Shown piece by piece: positions 9,423 through 18,525 of a stretch of 64,000 nucleotides of DNA. The position numbers and the translations under genes are program-made. The stretch's first letter is position 1; each line of letters begins with the position of its first letter. The stretch comes from Oceaniglobus trochenteri (lineage in GTDB: Bacteria > Pseudomonadota > Alphaproteobacteria > Rhodobacterales > Rhodobacteraceae): assembly GCF_020529025.1 (NCBI RefSeq), contig NZ_JACNMM010000003.1:310001-374000 (forward strand), written 5' to 3'. The notes under the pieces are model-generated. The model had not been told where the DNA came from and did not search any database. It saw nothing but the letters and a program-made list of their open reading frames with translations.

Positions 9423-11345
9423 TCAGGAGCTGCGCTTGTCGTCGCCCAGATCTTCGAAATCGGCATCGACAATGTCGTCATCCACGCTGCTGGGGCCATC
9501 CGAACCGTCGTCTTCGGTCTCCTGCCCGGCTTTCGCCTGCTCGGCCTTGTAGATGGCCTCGCCCAGCTTCATCGCAGCTTCGGTTACGTTCTGGATGCCG
9601 CCCTTGATCTTGCCGGCATCTTCGGTTTCCAGCTGTTCGTTCAGGTTGGCAATGGCCAGTTCGATCGCTTCGATCGTGGTCGGGTCAACCTTGTCCTTGT
9701 GCTCTTCCATCGCCTTCTCGGTCGAATGGATCAGCGACTCGGCCTGGTTTTTCGCCTCGACAAGTTCGCGGCGGCCCTTGTCGGCCTCGGCGTTGTCTTC
9801 GGCATCCTTGACCATTTTCTCGATGTCGTCGTCCGACAGACCGCCCGACGCCTGGATCGTGATCTTCTGTTCCTTGCCGGTGCCCTTGTCCTTGGCGCCC
9901 ACCGACACGATGCCGTTGGCGTCGATGTCGAAGGTCACTTCGATCTGGGGCATGCCGCGGGGTGCGGGCGGAATGTCCTCAAGGTTGAACTGGCCGAGGA
10001 TCTTGTTGTCGGCGGCCATTTCCCGTTCACCCTGGAACACCCGGATCGTCACGGCATTCTGGTTGTCTTCCGCGGTCGAGAAGATCTGCGACTTCTTGGT
10101 CGGGATCGTGGTGTTGCGGTCGATCAGGCGGGTGAACACGCCACCCAGCGTCTCGATGCCAAGGCTGAGCGGGGTCACGTCGAGAAGGACCACGTCCTTC
10201 ACGTCACCCTGAAGCACACCGGCCTGAATGGCGGCGCCCAGTGCCACGACCTCGTCGGGGTTCACGCCCTTGTGGGGCTCTTTCCCGAAGAACTTGGTCA
10301 CTTCCTCGAACACCTTGGGCATCCGGGTCATGCCGCCGACCATCACGACCTCGTCGATGTCGCCCACCGACAGGCCCGCATCCTTCAGCGCGGCCTGGCA
10401 CGGCTTGATCGACGACTTGATCAGGTCACCCACCAGCGATTCCAGCTTGGCACGGGTCAGCTTCATGACCATGTGCAGCGGCTGGCCGCCTTTCGGGTCC
10501 ATGCTGATGAAGGGCTGGTTGATTTCGGTCTGGCTCGAGCTCGAGAGTTCGATCTTGGCCTTTTCCGCAGCTTCCTTCAGGCGCTGAAGCGCCATCTTGT
10601 CCTGGGTCAGGTCGACGCCGTTGTCCTTCTTGAACTGCTCGGCAAGGTAGTTGACGATCCGCATGTCGAAGTCTTCACCACCCAGGAAGGTATCCCCGTT
10701 GGTGGATTTCACTTCGAACAGCCCGTCGTCGATTTCCAGGATGGTCACGTCGAACGTGCCGCCACCCAGGTCATAGACGGCGATGGTCTTCGTCTCTTTC
10801 TTGTCCAGGCCATAGGCCAGGGCGGCTGCCGTCGGCTCGTTGATGATGCGCAGCACTTCAAGGCCGGCAATCTTGCCTGCGTCCTTGGTGGCCTGACGCT
10901 GGGCGTCGTTGAAATAGGCCGGAACGGTGATGACGGCCTGGGTCACTTCCTCGCCCAGGTAGCTTTCGGCGGTTTCCTTCATCTTCTGCAGGATGAAAGC
11001 CGAGATCTGCGAGGGCGAATACTTCTCGCCGCGCACTTCGACCCATGCGTCGCCGTTGCCGCCGCTGATAAGCTTGTAGGGCAGGTTTTTCTTGTCCTTG
11101 GCAAGATCGGCGTCGTCGAAACGGCGGCCGATCAGGCGCTTGACCGCAAAGATGGTGTTTTCCGCGTTGGTCACGGCCTGGCGCTTGGCGGCCTGGCCTG
11201 CCAGGCGCTCGTCGTCCGTGAAGGCAACGATGGAGGGTGTGGTGCGTGCGCCCTCGGCGTTTTCGATGACGCGGGGTTGGCTGCCGTCCATGATGGCGAC
11301 ACAGCTGTTGGTGGTTCCAAGGTCGATTCCGATGACTTTGGCCAT
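9423..11345 (-). CDS. dnaK: Chaperone DnaK (Hsp70)
   Basis: A 640-residue Hsp70 that folds and protects proteins with DnaJ and GrpE. It starts at ATG 11345 ([17 protein letters not shown]) with AGAGAGG upstream on the minus strand; a longer open frame beyond that start is not family-like. The nucleotide-binding domain shows [45 protein letters not shown] and [12 protein letters not shown]. The linker region [17 protein letters not shown] leads into the substrate-binding domain. The acidic tail ends [14 protein letters not shown]. All motifs are intact. A heat-shock-type promoter is visible about 145 bases upstream. Confidence 0.98.
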   Translation of the reverse strand: MAKVIGIDLGTTNSCVAIMDGSQPRVIENAEGARTTPSIVAFTDDERLAGQAAKRQAVTNAENTIFAVKRLIGRRFDDADLAKDKKNLPYKLISGGNGDAWVEVRGEKYSPSQISAFILQKMKETAESYLGEEVTQAVITVPAYFNDAQRQATKDAGKIAGLEVLRIINEPTAAALAYGLDKKETKTIAVYDLGGGTFDVTILEIDDGLFEVKSTNGDTFLGGEDFDMRIVNYLAEQFKKDNGVDLTQDKMALQRLKEAAEKAKIELSSSSQTEINQPFISMDPKGGQPLHMVMKLTRAKLESLVGDLIKSSIKPCQAALKDAGLSVGDIDEVVMVGGMTRMPKVFEEVTKFFGKEPHKGVNPDEVVALGAAIQAGVLQGDVKDVVLLDVTPLSLGIETLGGVFTRLIDRNTTIPTKKSQIFSTAEDNQNAVTIRVFQGEREMAADNKILGQFNLEDIPPAPRGMPQIEVTFDIDANGIVSVGAKDKGTGKEQKITIQASGGLSDDDIEKMVKDAEDNAEADKGRRELVEAKNQAESLIHSTEKAMEEHKDKVDPTTIEAIELAIANLNEQLETEDAGKIKGGIQNVTEAAMKLGEAIYKAEQAKAGQETEDDGSDGPSSVDDDIVDADFEDLGDDKRSS

Positions 11346-11490
11346 GCTCAAGTCCTCTCTAAGGCGATGTTTTGCCGGGCAACCCGCGGTGCGGCATTCC
11401 CCGGCGATCCCAAGTATTCTGCCGGAGTTAGGCCCCGGCCAGCCTGTTGATTGATGCCGGGAACAAAGCCCCCAGCAGGGCGTCTGGGCG

Positions 11491-11520
11491 TATATAGGGG
11501 CCGTATTTGGGGGCTGCAAG
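11491..11520 (-). promoter_or_regulatory. RpoH (sigma-32) type promoter for dnaK
   Basis: On the minus strand CTTG (11520-11517) is followed, after 17-18 bases, by CCTATATA inside CCCCTATATA (11500-11491). This matches the alphaproteobacterial heat-shock pattern CTTG-n17-18-CYTAT. It would give a leader of roughly 140 bases before dnaK at 11345. It lies in the divergent gap shared with alkB. Confidence 0.65.
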
Positions 11521-11585
11521 CCGCGGAAGGTGTGGAATCTCGCGGAAAATGCGAGTCTTCTGATGTGGTTGGCGAAGGGGGTTCG

Positions 11586-12212
11586 ATGGCACAGGGCGGG
11601 GCGATGCGGGTGAAGGGCTTTGATATTCACCGACAGTGGCTGGACCGTCCGGCGCAAGAGGCGGTGCTGGCCGATCTGCGCGGCGTGATCCGGGCCGCGC
11701 CGCTGATGCACCCGGTCACGGCGGCGGGGCGCAGGATGTCGGTCAGGATGACATCGGCGGGGAGGGTCGGCTGGATCTCGGACAGGGCCGGCTATCGCTA
11801 TGCGGCGCGCCACCCCGCGGGGCAGGTCTGGCCCGCGATCCCCGACAGCATCCTGTCGATCTGGCGGGCGCTGGGGCCGGCGCGCCTGCCCGATTGCTGC
11901 CTGGTCAATTTCTATGGCGAGGGTGCGCGCATGGGCCTGCATCAGGATCGCGACGAGGGCACCTTCGATCATCCGGTGATCTCACTGTCACTGGGGGATG
12001 ACGGATTGTTCCGCATGGGCAACCCCACACGCGGCGGAAAGACCGAAAGCCTCTGGCTTAATTCGGGCGATGTGGTGGTGATGGGGGGCGATGCGCGGCT
12101 GGCCCATCATGGGGTCGACCGGATCAGGTTCGGATCATCCAGCCTTCTGCCCAGGGGCGGGCGGGTGAACGTGACCCTTCGGGTGGTCGATGACGTGCAG
12201 GAACGGCGATAG
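11586..12212 (+). CDS. alkB: AlkB-type Fe(II)/2-oxoglutarate-dependent nucleic acid demethylase
   Basis: A 208-residue dioxygenase that oxidatively removes alkyl lesions such as 1-methyladenine and 3-methylcytosine from DNA or RNA. ATG 11586 follows GAAGGGG at 11574-11580. Iron ligands are seen as H119 and D121 in LHQDRDE and H175 in AHHGVDR. The 2-oxoglutarate site is R193, N195 and R199 in RVNVTLR. The family segment [17 protein letters not shown] is present, and the length matches E. coli AlkB. It is divergent from dnaK and convergent with the acidic repeat protein, with a shared two-stem terminator between them. No Ada-box operator was recognised. Confidence 0.95.
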   Translation: MAQGGAMRVKGFDIHRQWLDRPAQEAVLADLRGVIRAAPLMHPVTAAGRRMSVRMTSAGRVGWISDRAGYRYAARHPAGQVWPAIPDSILSIWRALGPARLPDCCLVNFYGEGARMGLHQDRDEGTFDHPVISLSLGDDGLFRMGNPTRGGKTESLWLNSGDVVVMGGDARLAHHGVDRIRFGSSSLLPRGGRVNVTLRVVDDVQERR

Positions 12213-12254
12213 GAATTGCGGGATCACCCGATTGCCGGGTGGCCCCGCAATTCC
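12212..12254. terminator. Branched bidirectional terminator between convergent genes
   Basis: GGAATTGCGGG (12212-12222) pairs with CCCGCAATTCC (12244-12254), and inside it ACCCG (12226-12230) pairs with CGGGT (12236-12240). The structure starts at the last base of the alkB stop and lies 14 bases from the stop of the opposite gene, so it can serve both directions. Confidence 0.65.
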
Positions 12255-12267
12255 ATCGGCGGCGGGA

Positions 12268-12984
12268 TCAGAAAATCAGATCGAGCAGCCCGTGATCTTC
12301 GTCTTCATCGTCGCAGTCCTCGGGGCCGTCATCCTCGGACAGGACGTCCAGGGACAGGAAGGCGATAAGGTCATCCGCGCCGCCTCCGATATCGGCGGTG
12401 GCAATCACTTCGCTGACCAGACCGTCTTCGCCAAGGGTGGCATCGGCAATGGCATCGACATCGATTCCGTCCTCGCCCAGAACCTCGACCCCGGCCTGGG
12501 CGTCGATATCGATTCCGTTCTCACCGATGGTGACGGCGGGAAAGGCGTCGACATCCAGGATTTCCTGATCGCCCAGCCGCACATCGGCGAAGACATCGGC
12601 GTGCAATCCGTCTTCGTCGATATCGGCATCGGCGATGGCCTTGGCGTGAAGCCCGTCGTCGCCGCCCACATCGGCGTTGGTGATCGCGAAGGTGTCGAGG
12701 CCTTCGTCGTCAAGGTCGGCGCTGGCGAATGAAACTGAATCGACGCCTTCGTCTCCGCCCAGATGCGCCGTGCCATAGACATTCGTGTCGAGCGATTCAT
12801 CGTCCAGCGTTGCGTCGGTCACGGAATAGCTGTTGATGCCGCCATCGCTGTCGGAGCCGATATCCCCGATAAGCTTGGTATCCAGAGCGTCATTTGCGCC
12901 GTCGCTGATGGTTTGCAATTCGGCAATAGGATCGCTGGTGACCTTGCCGAAATCCAGCGCCTTCAATTTCAAGAACCTGAACAT
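12268..12984 (-). CDS. Acidic tandem-repeat protein with alternating 15/16-residue units, function unknown
   Basis: A 238-residue, strongly Asp/Gly-rich protein. ATG 12984 is preceded by GGGAG on the minus strand (a GTG one codon upstream is the alternative). After a short basic start (MFRFLKLKAL) residues 27 to about 212 form twelve units that alternate strictly between 15 and 16 residues, for example 89-103 ADLDDEGLDTFAITN and 104-119 ADVGGDDGLHAKAIAD, giving a 31-residue period. The consensus is A-D-[LIV]-x-x-D-[DE]-G-[LIV]-D-x-x-[AV]-[IF]-x-x, suggesting a beta-solenoid. There is one Cys and no signal peptide. The end, an acidic run followed by LLDLIF, resembles C-terminal type I secretion signals; that is inference. 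Not a family I recognise. The next gene upstream is an ABC-2 exporter permease. Confidence 0.8.
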   Translation of the reverse strand: MFRFLKLKALDFGKVTSDPIAELQTISDGANDALDTKLIGDIGSDSDGGINSYSVTDATLDDESLDTNVYGTAHLGGDEGVDSVSFASADLDDEGLDTFAITNADVGGDDGLHAKAIADADIDEDGLHADVFADVRLGDQEILDVDAFPAVTIGENGIDIDAQAGVEVLGEDGIDVDAIADATLGEDGLVSEVIATADIGGGADDLIAFLSLDVLSEDDGPEDCDDEDEDHGLLDLIF

Positions 12985-13224
12985 CACTCACTCCCATGTT
13001 GCTATTGAGTGATTGTAGTCACGAATTCTTGTAAAATTCAGTTGCAACCTGAGGGAGAACACTCTGTCCCCGTTTCGGGGAAAGTTAACCATTTCGTAAT
13101 GAATTGATAAAAATGGAAAAACCTGAATTTGATCGTTTTTTGCATATCGAGGCCAATCGCGGCCCGTACCGGAATTGAAAACAATTGATCCGGTCGAGGT
13201 TGAATTGTTCCCGAAACCGGAAAA
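12985..13224. other. AT-rich leader region of the acidic repeat gene
   Basis: This 240-base gap is visibly A+T-rich against strongly G+C-rich neighbours, with runs such as AATTGATAAAAATGGAAAAA and GATCGTTTTTTGCATA. A small hairpin CCCCG-ttt-CGGGG stands at 13068-13080. It must contain the promoter of the repeat-protein gene and the 3' end signal of the ABC permease. No coding frame of note is present. Low G+C suggests a regulated or nucleoid-protein-bound promoter. Confidence 0.6.
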
Positions 13225-14046
13225 TCAGCGCCTCGCGCTCCAGCTGATCGAGGCGTGTTTTCGGGTATAGAACTCGCCCATCAACCCCACCATCAGCAGG
13301 GCAATCGAAACATAGAGCGGATATTCCACCGACGAATTGTGGGGCGAATAATTGATGAAGGCATATCCGCGCGCCTGATCGATGGTGTGGAACAGCGGAT
13401 TCCAGTCGAAGAACGCCAGCATGGTCGAGGGCAGGTTATTGGCCACGAACATCTTGCCCGACGCGATCATGTTGGCCCGGGTATAGATCATCGACAGGAT
13501 GTTCACGAAACTGGGCGCCCAGGGCTTCATCGCCAGGAAGATCAGGCCGATCGCCACCCCCGAAAACCACGACAGGATGACCATGCCCAAGGCGCCGATC
13601 GGGTCCCAGATATGCACCGGCCCCCATATGACATGATAGAAATACATCACGATCCCCATCGACAGAAGCTGGATGTAAAGCGCCCCCAGCGCCGCCGAGG
13701 CAATCGAGATTGCCGTGGTCATGGGGGCGTGTTTCATCATCGCCGATGCCGGGCCTTCCGACCCCAGGATCGCCGTCACCGTGCGGGTATGCACCATGTA
13801 TAGAAAGATGCCCGACATGATGTAGACCAGGAAATCGCCCCGGATCGCACTGCCCCGCATTCCCAGAACCGAGAACAGCAGGAAGAACGCGGCGACGAAG
13901 ATCACCGTCTGCAGGATGTTCATCAGGATCGACATCAGCGCGTTCGAGTGGGTCTTGCGGATGCTGCGGACGGTGTTGTGGTAGATCAGTTCAAGGATGT
14001 TGGCGGCCGATCCAAGGCGCGTCTCGCGTGTCTGGCGCTGGAACAT
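13225..14046 (-). CDS. ABC-2 type exporter permease (polysaccharide-export like)
   Basis: A 273-residue inner-membrane permease with about six hydrophobic segments, started at ATG 14046 (MFQRQTRETRLGSAANILELIYHN). The layout, a cytoplasmic amphipathic start, then ILMNILQTVIFVAAFFLLFSV, then a long C-terminal membrane block, is that of KpsM/RfbA-class ABC-2 proteins that move capsular or O-antigen glycans, though teichoic acid or drug exporters share the fold. No ATPase gene is adjacent in the window, so the partner must lie elsewhere. It is divergent from cysQ and upstream of the acidic repeat gene on the same strand, separated from it by the AT-rich gap. Confidence 0.8.
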   Translation of the reverse strand: MFQRQTRETRLGSAANILELIYHNTVRSIRKTHSNALMSILMNILQTVIFVAAFFLLFSVLGMRGSAIRGDFLVYIMSGIFLYMVHTRTVTAILGSEGPASAMMKHAPMTTAISIASAALGALYIQLLSMGIVMYFYHVIWGPVHIWDPIGALGMVILSWFSGVAIGLIFLAMKPWAPSFVNILSMIYTRANMIASGKMFVANNLPSTMLAFFDWNPLFHTIDQARGYAFINYSPHNSSVEYPLYVSIALLMVGLMGEFYTRKHASISWSARR

Positions 14047-14203
14047 TCGATCACCTGTCTGCGTTGCCGATCGGTGCCGGGCATGGCACCTGTCGCATGA
14101 TATTCTTGTCGTTTGGTTGACGACCCACCATAAGGCCACAAGCCCATTCAAACAACTGCACCAGAAATCTGGCGACACTTTGACGAACCGAAGGATTGAA
14201 GCG

Positions 14204-15001
14204 ATGGATCACGATACCCTCACACGCGTGATGCGCCGACTGGCGCTTGAGGCCGGCGACAGGATCATGGAGATCTATGGTGCCGACGATTTCGAGGTGA
14301 AGTCGAAATCCGACAACAGCCCCGTCACCGAAGCCGACGAAGCCGCAGACGAAATCATCTCGGCCGGGCTGCGCGAGGCCTTCCCCGATGTCGCTCTGGT
14401 GACCGAGGAACAGGCCGCCTCCCATGATGTGCAGGCCAGCACCTTCCTGATCGTCGATCCGCTGGACGGCACCAAGGAATTCGTGCAGCGGCGCGGCGAT
14501 TTCACGGTCAACATCGCCTATGTGGTCGATGGTCTGCCGGTGCGCGGTGTCGTCTATGCGCCCGCCAAGGGGCGGTTGTTCTACACCACTGCAACCGGCA
14601 CCTCGGTTGAGGAAACCGGCAGTTTCGACAAGGAAACCCCTGGTGAAACCACGCCGATCAAGGTGTCCGAACCCGACAACAACGCTCTGCTTGTCGTCGC
14701 CTCGAAATCGCACCGCGACCAGGCGACCGACGATTACATCGGGAAATATTCGGTGCAGGACATGAAAAGTGCCGGATCGTCGCTGAAGTTCTGCCTGGTC
14801 GCCACGGGCGAGGCCGACATCTATCCGCGTCTTGGCCGCACGATGGAGTGGGACACCGCCGCCGGCCATGCGGTTCTGAACGGCGCAGGCGGGCGCGTTG
14901 TGCGCTTCGACGACCATTCACCGCTGATCTATGGCAAATCCGGCTATGCCAACCCCTTCTTCATCGCCTATTCGCCCGACGTGGCGTTGAAGCCCGCCTG
15001 A
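14204..15001 (+). CDS. cysQ: 3'(2'),5'-bisphosphate nucleotidase CysQ
   Basis: A 265-residue Mg-dependent, lithium-sensitive phosphatase that turns 3'-phosphoadenosine 5'-phosphate into AMP, recycling the by-product of sulfate assimilation and sulfotransfer. ATG 14204 follows AAGGA at 14191-14195. Metal-binding motifs of the inositol monophosphatase superfamily are intact: EEQ near residue 68, DPLDGTKEF near residues 85-93 and WDTAAGHAV near residues 216-224. PVTEADEAAD near the N-terminus is also family-typical. It is divergent from the ABC-2 permease, and such pairs occur beside glycan export genes in Rhodobacterales. The next gene starts 12 bases downstream, so they likely share a transcript. 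Confidence 0.95.
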   Translation: MDHDTLTRVMRRLALEAGDRIMEIYGADDFEVKSKSDNSPVTEADEAADEIISAGLREAFPDVALVTEEQAASHDVQASTFLIVDPLDGTKEFVQRRGDFTVNIAYVVDGLPVRGVVYAPAKGRLFYTTATGTSVEETGSFDKETPGETTPIKVSEPDNNALLVVASKSHRDQATDDYIGKYSVQDMKSAGSSLKFCLVATGEADIYPRLGRTMEWDTAAGHAVLNGAGGRVVRFDDHSPLIYGKSGYANPFFIAYSPDVALKPA

Positions 15002-15013
15002 GGCACAGGAGAC

Positions 15014-16039
15014 ATGGCCGGCTTTCAGGATGCCAAGGCCCTTGTTCGCGCCCACCACGCGGCGTTGGCAGGGGCCGCGCCCGACACGGTGGCCGACATC
15101 CTGGCCGAACGCACCGGTGCCGGTTGGCACTGGCGCGGGGTGCATCCGTTCAACGAACAGCATGGCGCCCAAGCCGTGGCCGAGAGTTTCTGGGCGCCCT
15201 TCCTGACCGCCATGTCGCGGGTGCAGCGGCGCGAGGATATCTTCTTTGCCGGTGACAATGAACAGGACGGCGGGCCGCGCGCCACCTGGGTCGTGTCGAT
15301 GGGCCATCTCATGGCGCTGTTCGACCGGCCCTTCGTGGGCATCCCGCCCACCCGCAAGATCGCGATGCTGCGCTACGCCGAATTCAACCGCGTCGAGGGC
15401 GGCAAGATCGTCGAAACCGCCTTTTTCTGCGATCTGATCCACCTGATGCACCAGGCGGGCCTGCGCCCCCTGCCACCCCAGACTGCCGCGCACCTGGTTC
15501 AGCCCGGCCCGCTGACCCACGACGGGCTTCTGCGCGATGATGCCGACCCGGCAGAGGGGGCCGAAACGCTGGCGCTGATCGAACGGATGATCCACCGGAT
15601 CGGGGCGGCGGGGCGTGTCGTCGATCCGCGTGGTGAACTGCCGCAGGATTGGCACGACGACATGATCTGGTGGGGCCCAGACGGGATCGGGGCGACCTAT
15701 ACCATCGACCGCTATGCCGAACAGCACCAGGCGCCGTTCCGCAATCACAACAAGGACCGCACCTTCAACGGGCATATCGCCCGCCTGGCCGAGGGGAGCT
15801 ATGGCGGATTTTTCGGCTGGCCCAACCTGTCGCTGACGCCGCTGGGGGGCTACATGGGCCTGCCTGCGGGGCCGCGGGCGGACATGCGGGTGGTCGATAT
15901 CTACCGGCGCGACGGCGACAAGCTGGCCGAGAACTGGGTCTTCATCGACATGCTGCACTTTCTCAGGATGCAGGGCCTTGATCTGCTGGAACGTCAGAAG
16001 GCGCTGGTTCCCCCCGCGCCCGGCGCGATGCTCGGATGA
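15014..16039 (+). CDS. Double NTF2/SnoaL-like fold protein
   Basis: A 341-residue protein started at ATG 15014, directly after AGGAG. Two consecutive SnoaL/NTF2-like halves can be seen: residues about 8-150 (ending GGKIVETAFFCDLIHLM) and about 190-330 (DMIWWGPDGIGATYTIDRYAEQHQAPFRNH, ending ENWVFIDMLHFLRMQGLDLL). The second half is the stereotyped C-terminus of so-called ester-cyclase-like proteins. These small conical folds bind hydrophobic or sugar ligands, and several are catabolic enzymes, but no reaction can be named. The gene follows cysQ by 12 bases. Its last 77 bases overlap the 3' end of sitD on the other strand, a long convergent overlap, so both reading frames are constrained there. 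Confidence 0.75.
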   Translation: MAGFQDAKALVRAHHAALAGAAPDTVADILAERTGAGWHWRGVHPFNEQHGAQAVAESFWAPFLTAMSRVQRREDIFFAGDNEQDGGPRATWVVSMGHLMALFDRPFVGIPPTRKIAMLRYAEFNRVEGGKIVETAFFCDLIHLMHQAGLRPLPPQTAAHLVQPGPLTHDGLLRDDADPAEGAETLALIERMIHRIGAAGRVVDPRGELPQDWHDDMIWWGPDGIGATYTIDRYAEQHQAPFRNHNKDRTFNGHIARLAEGSYGGFFGWPNLSLTPLGGYMGLPAGPRADMRVVDIYRRDGDKLAENWVFIDMLHFLRMQGLDLLERQKALVPPAPGAMLG

Positions 16040-16826
16040 AGGCCGCGATGAAGATCGCCGTCAGGATCAGGATCACCGTGGGTGCCGGCGCGCTGTCGAG
16101 GTAGAAGCTGAGATAGACGCCGCCCATTCCCGCCAGAAGCGTGACACCAAGGGCGATGGGCAGCATCCATTCGAACCGCCGCGTCAGCAGGAAGGCGATG
16201 GCCCCCGGCGCGATCAGCAGGCCGATCGACAGGATGATCCCGACCGCCGAAAGCGTGGCGACGATGGTAAGCGAGATCATCGCCAGCAAGCCATAGTGCA
16301 GCCACCGCGTGCGCAGCCCCACCGCCTGGGCCTGGATCGGATCGAAGGCGTGTAGCAGGAAATCGCGCCGCTTGGCGACGATCAGCCCGCCGACCAGCGC
16401 AGCGATCACACCCGCCGTCCACAGATCACCCGCCGAGACGCCCAGCATGTTGCCGAACAGGATGTGATCCAGGTGAACATCGGTCGAAATCTTGGTGTAA
16501 AGCACGATCCCGAAGCCGAACATCCCCGAAAAGACGATGCCCATCACGGTGTCCTGTTTCACCCGGCTGTTGTCGCTGAGGAACCCGGTGGAGAGCGCGC
16601 AGAACATCCCCGCACAGAAGGCCCCCACGATCAGCGGAATGCCTAGGATATAGGCGGCCACCACGCCGGGCAGCACCGCGTGGCTGATGGCGTCGCCCAT
16701 CAGCGACCAGCCCTTCAGCACCATGAAACAGGACAGAAGGCTGGTGGGTACCGCCAGGATGGCCATGATCAGGAAGGCCTTGTTCATAAAGGCAAACTGG
16801 AACGGCTGGATCAGGGTGTCGATCAT
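15963..16826 (-). CDS. sitD: Mn(II)/Fe(II) ABC transporter permease SitD
   Basis: A 287-residue integral membrane permease of the ABC-3 family (ZnuB/SitD), with about eight hydrophobic helices and the family signatures LKGWSLMGDAISHAVLPGV and LLIAPGAIAFLLT. Together with SitC it forms the heterodimeric channel of a manganese importer. The presence of two distinct permease genes favours Sit (Mn/Fe) over Znu (Zn). Its start overlaps the sitC stop by four bases. Its C-terminal tail is polar and overlaps the NTF2-like gene on the opposite strand by 77 bases. It is the last gene of sitABCD. Confidence 0.93.
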   Translation of the reverse strand: MIDTLIQPFQFAFMNKAFLIMAILAVPTSLLSCFMVLKGWSLMGDAISHAVLPGVVAAYILGIPLIVGAFCAGMFCALSTGFLSDNSRVKQDTVMGIVFSGMFGFGIVLYTKISTDVHLDHILFGNMLGVSAGDLWTAGVIAALVGGLIVAKRRDFLLHAFDPIQAQAVGLRTRWLHYGLLAMISLTIVATLSAVGIILSIGLLIAPGAIAFLLTRRFEWMLPIALGVTLLAGMGGVYLSFYLDSAPAPTVILILTAIFIAAFIRASRRARGEPAPSDVPADQGPAS

Positions 16827-17680
16827 TGCGGCTCCAGTGCTGCGGCGGCCTTGCGGCGGGCGGCAAGGTAGCCGTGTTTGGGCGCCAGGAAAAAGGCCAC
16901 CAGGAAGATCGCGGTCTGAAAGGTGACGATCAGCCCGCCGGTCGCACCGTCGAGGAAGAAGCTCAGGTAGGCGCCGACGAAACTGGTCACCGCGCCGATG
17001 GCGACGCTGAGCATCAGAAGCCGCGGAAACCGGTCGGTCAGCAGATAGGCGGTGGCGCCCGGCGTCACCACCATGGCGATGACCAGAAAGGCGCCCACGG
17101 TTTGCAACGCCGCAACGCAGGAGGCCGACAGCAGGGTGAAGAACACCACCTTCAGCACATCGGGCCGCAACCCGATGGAGCGGGCATGGCTTTCGTCAAA
17201 GAACGTCACCATCAGGTCTTTCCACTTGGCCAGAAGGATCGCCAGCGTGATGAAACCGATCAGCGCCAATTGCAGGGTGTCTTCGGGGGTAATGGCAAGG
17301 ATGTTGCCCATGGTGATGGTCTGGATGCTGACCGACACCGGCGAAAGCGACACCATGAACAGACCCAGCCCGAAAAACGAGGTGAAGATCAGCCCGATGA
17401 TCGTGTCTTCCTTCAGCCCCGACCGCTGGCTGAGGAACAGCATCGTTCCCGCCGCCAGCCCGCCGGCAAAGAAGGCCCCCAGGGCAAAGGGCAGGCCCAG
17501 CATATAGGCCCCCGCCACCCCCGGCACGATGGAATGGGAAAGCGCGTCACCGATCAGCGACCAGCCCTTCAGCATCAGATAGGCCGACAGGAAGGCGCAG
17601 ACCCCCCCGACAAGGGCGCTGACCCACATGGCATTGAACATGTAGCCATAGGAAAAGGGCAGAAGCAGCGTTTCGATCAT
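16823..17680 (-). CDS. sitC: Mn(II)/Fe(II) ABC transporter permease SitC
   Basis: A 285-residue ABC-3 family permease paralogous to SitD, with [21 protein letters not shown] near residues 37-57 and [15 protein letters not shown] near residue 210 as landmarks, and about eight membrane helices. It pairs with SitD to form the transmembrane path of the manganese importer. Four-base overlaps with sitB upstream and sitD downstream show tight translational coupling. No odd features. Confidence 0.93.
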   Translation of the reverse strand: MIETLLLPFSYGYMFNAMWVSALVGGVCAFLSAYLMLKGWSLIGDALSHSIVPGVAGAYMLGLPFALGAFFAGGLAAGTMLFLSQRSGLKEDTIIGLIFTSFFGLGLFMVSLSPVSVSIQTITMGNILAITPEDTLQLALIGFITLAILLAKWKDLMVTFFDESHARSIGLRPDVLKVVFFTLLSASCVAALQTVGAFLVIAMVVTPGATAYLLTDRFPRLLMLSVAIGAVTSFVGAYLSFFLDGATGGLIVTFQTAIFLVAFFLAPKHGYLAARRKAAAALEPQ

Positions 17681-18525
17681 TGCTCGGTTGCCTTTTCATC
17701 GCCGTAGACGACGAAGGGGCGCTCATCATCGCTGATGACCCGGACCGAGCGGGTATCGTCATCGTCGTGCAGATCGGCCCCGCCCAGGACGAAGTGGCGC
17801 AGGACGCCGCCGAAGGCTTCTTCCAGGTTGGCATGGGTAAAGGTGGTTTCGGTGGGGCCATGGGCCAGAACCGTCTGTTTCACCAGGATCGTGCGGTCAC
17901 AGAACTCGGGGACCGAGCCAAGGTTGTGGGTGCTGACCAGCATCACCCGCCCTTCGTCGCGCATGTCGCGCAGCAGTTGCACGATGGCCTCTTCGGTCTG
18001 CACATCGACACCGGTAAAGGGTTCATCCAGCAGGATCACCTTGCCATCCTGTGCCAGGGCGCGGGCCAGGAACACACGCTTGCGCTGCCCGCCCGAAAGC
18101 TCTCCGATCTGGCGGTGGCGGAATTCGCTCATGTTGACCCGGGCCAGGGCCGATGACACGGCGTCGCGGTCGGCCTGCGCGGGGCGGCGGAAAAAACCCA
18201 TGTGGCCATAGCGGCCCATCATCACCACGTCTTCCACCAGCACGGGAAACGACCAGTCCACTTCCTCGGCCTGGGGAACATAGGCCACGATGTTGCGGCG
18301 CAGGGCCTCTTTCACCGGCATGCCCAGAACCGTGATGTCGCCCTTGGCGACCGGCACGAACCCCATGATCGCCTTGAACAGGGTCGATTTGCCGGCCCCG
18401 TTCACCCCCACCAGCGCGGTGATCGTGCCGGTGGGTATCGCGAAACTCGCGTCGCGCAGGGCGGTGTGGCCATTGCGATAGGTGACTGTCACATCGCGCG
18501 CGGTGATGCCCTGGGCGTCGGTCAT
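17677..18525 (-). CDS. sitB: Mn(II)/Fe(II) ABC transporter ATP-binding protein SitB
   Basis: A 282-residue ABC ATPase that powers SitCD. Walker A is GVNGAGKST at residues 40-48. The Q-loop sits in [11 protein letters not shown] and the signature [15 protein letters not shown] near residues 141-155. Walker B is [12 protein letters not shown] and the H-loop lies in LVSTHNLGS. The last 45 residues are polar and acidic ([13 protein letters not shown]) beyond the usual core and carry no known domain. It overlaps sitA and sitC by four bases each. Confidence 0.94.
   Translation of the reverse strand: MTDAQGITARDVTVTYRNGHTALRDASFAIPTGTITALVGVNGAGKSTLFKAIMGFVPVAKGDITVLGMPVKEALRRNIVAYVPQAEEVDWSFPVLVEDVVMMGRYGHMGFFRRPAQADRDAVSSALARVNMSEFRHRQIGELSGGQRKRVFLARALAQDGKVILLDEPFTGVDVQTEEAIVQLLRDMRDEGRVMLVSTHNLGSVPEFCDRTILVKQTVLAHGPTETTFTHANLEEAFGGVLRHFVLGGADLHDDDDTRSVRVISDDERPFVVYGDEKATEQ

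Noticed and set aside
12268-12984. RTX calcium-binding toxin repeat
   Set aside because: The repeats lack the nonapeptide GGxGxDxUx; the period is 15/16 residues, so it is a different repeat type.
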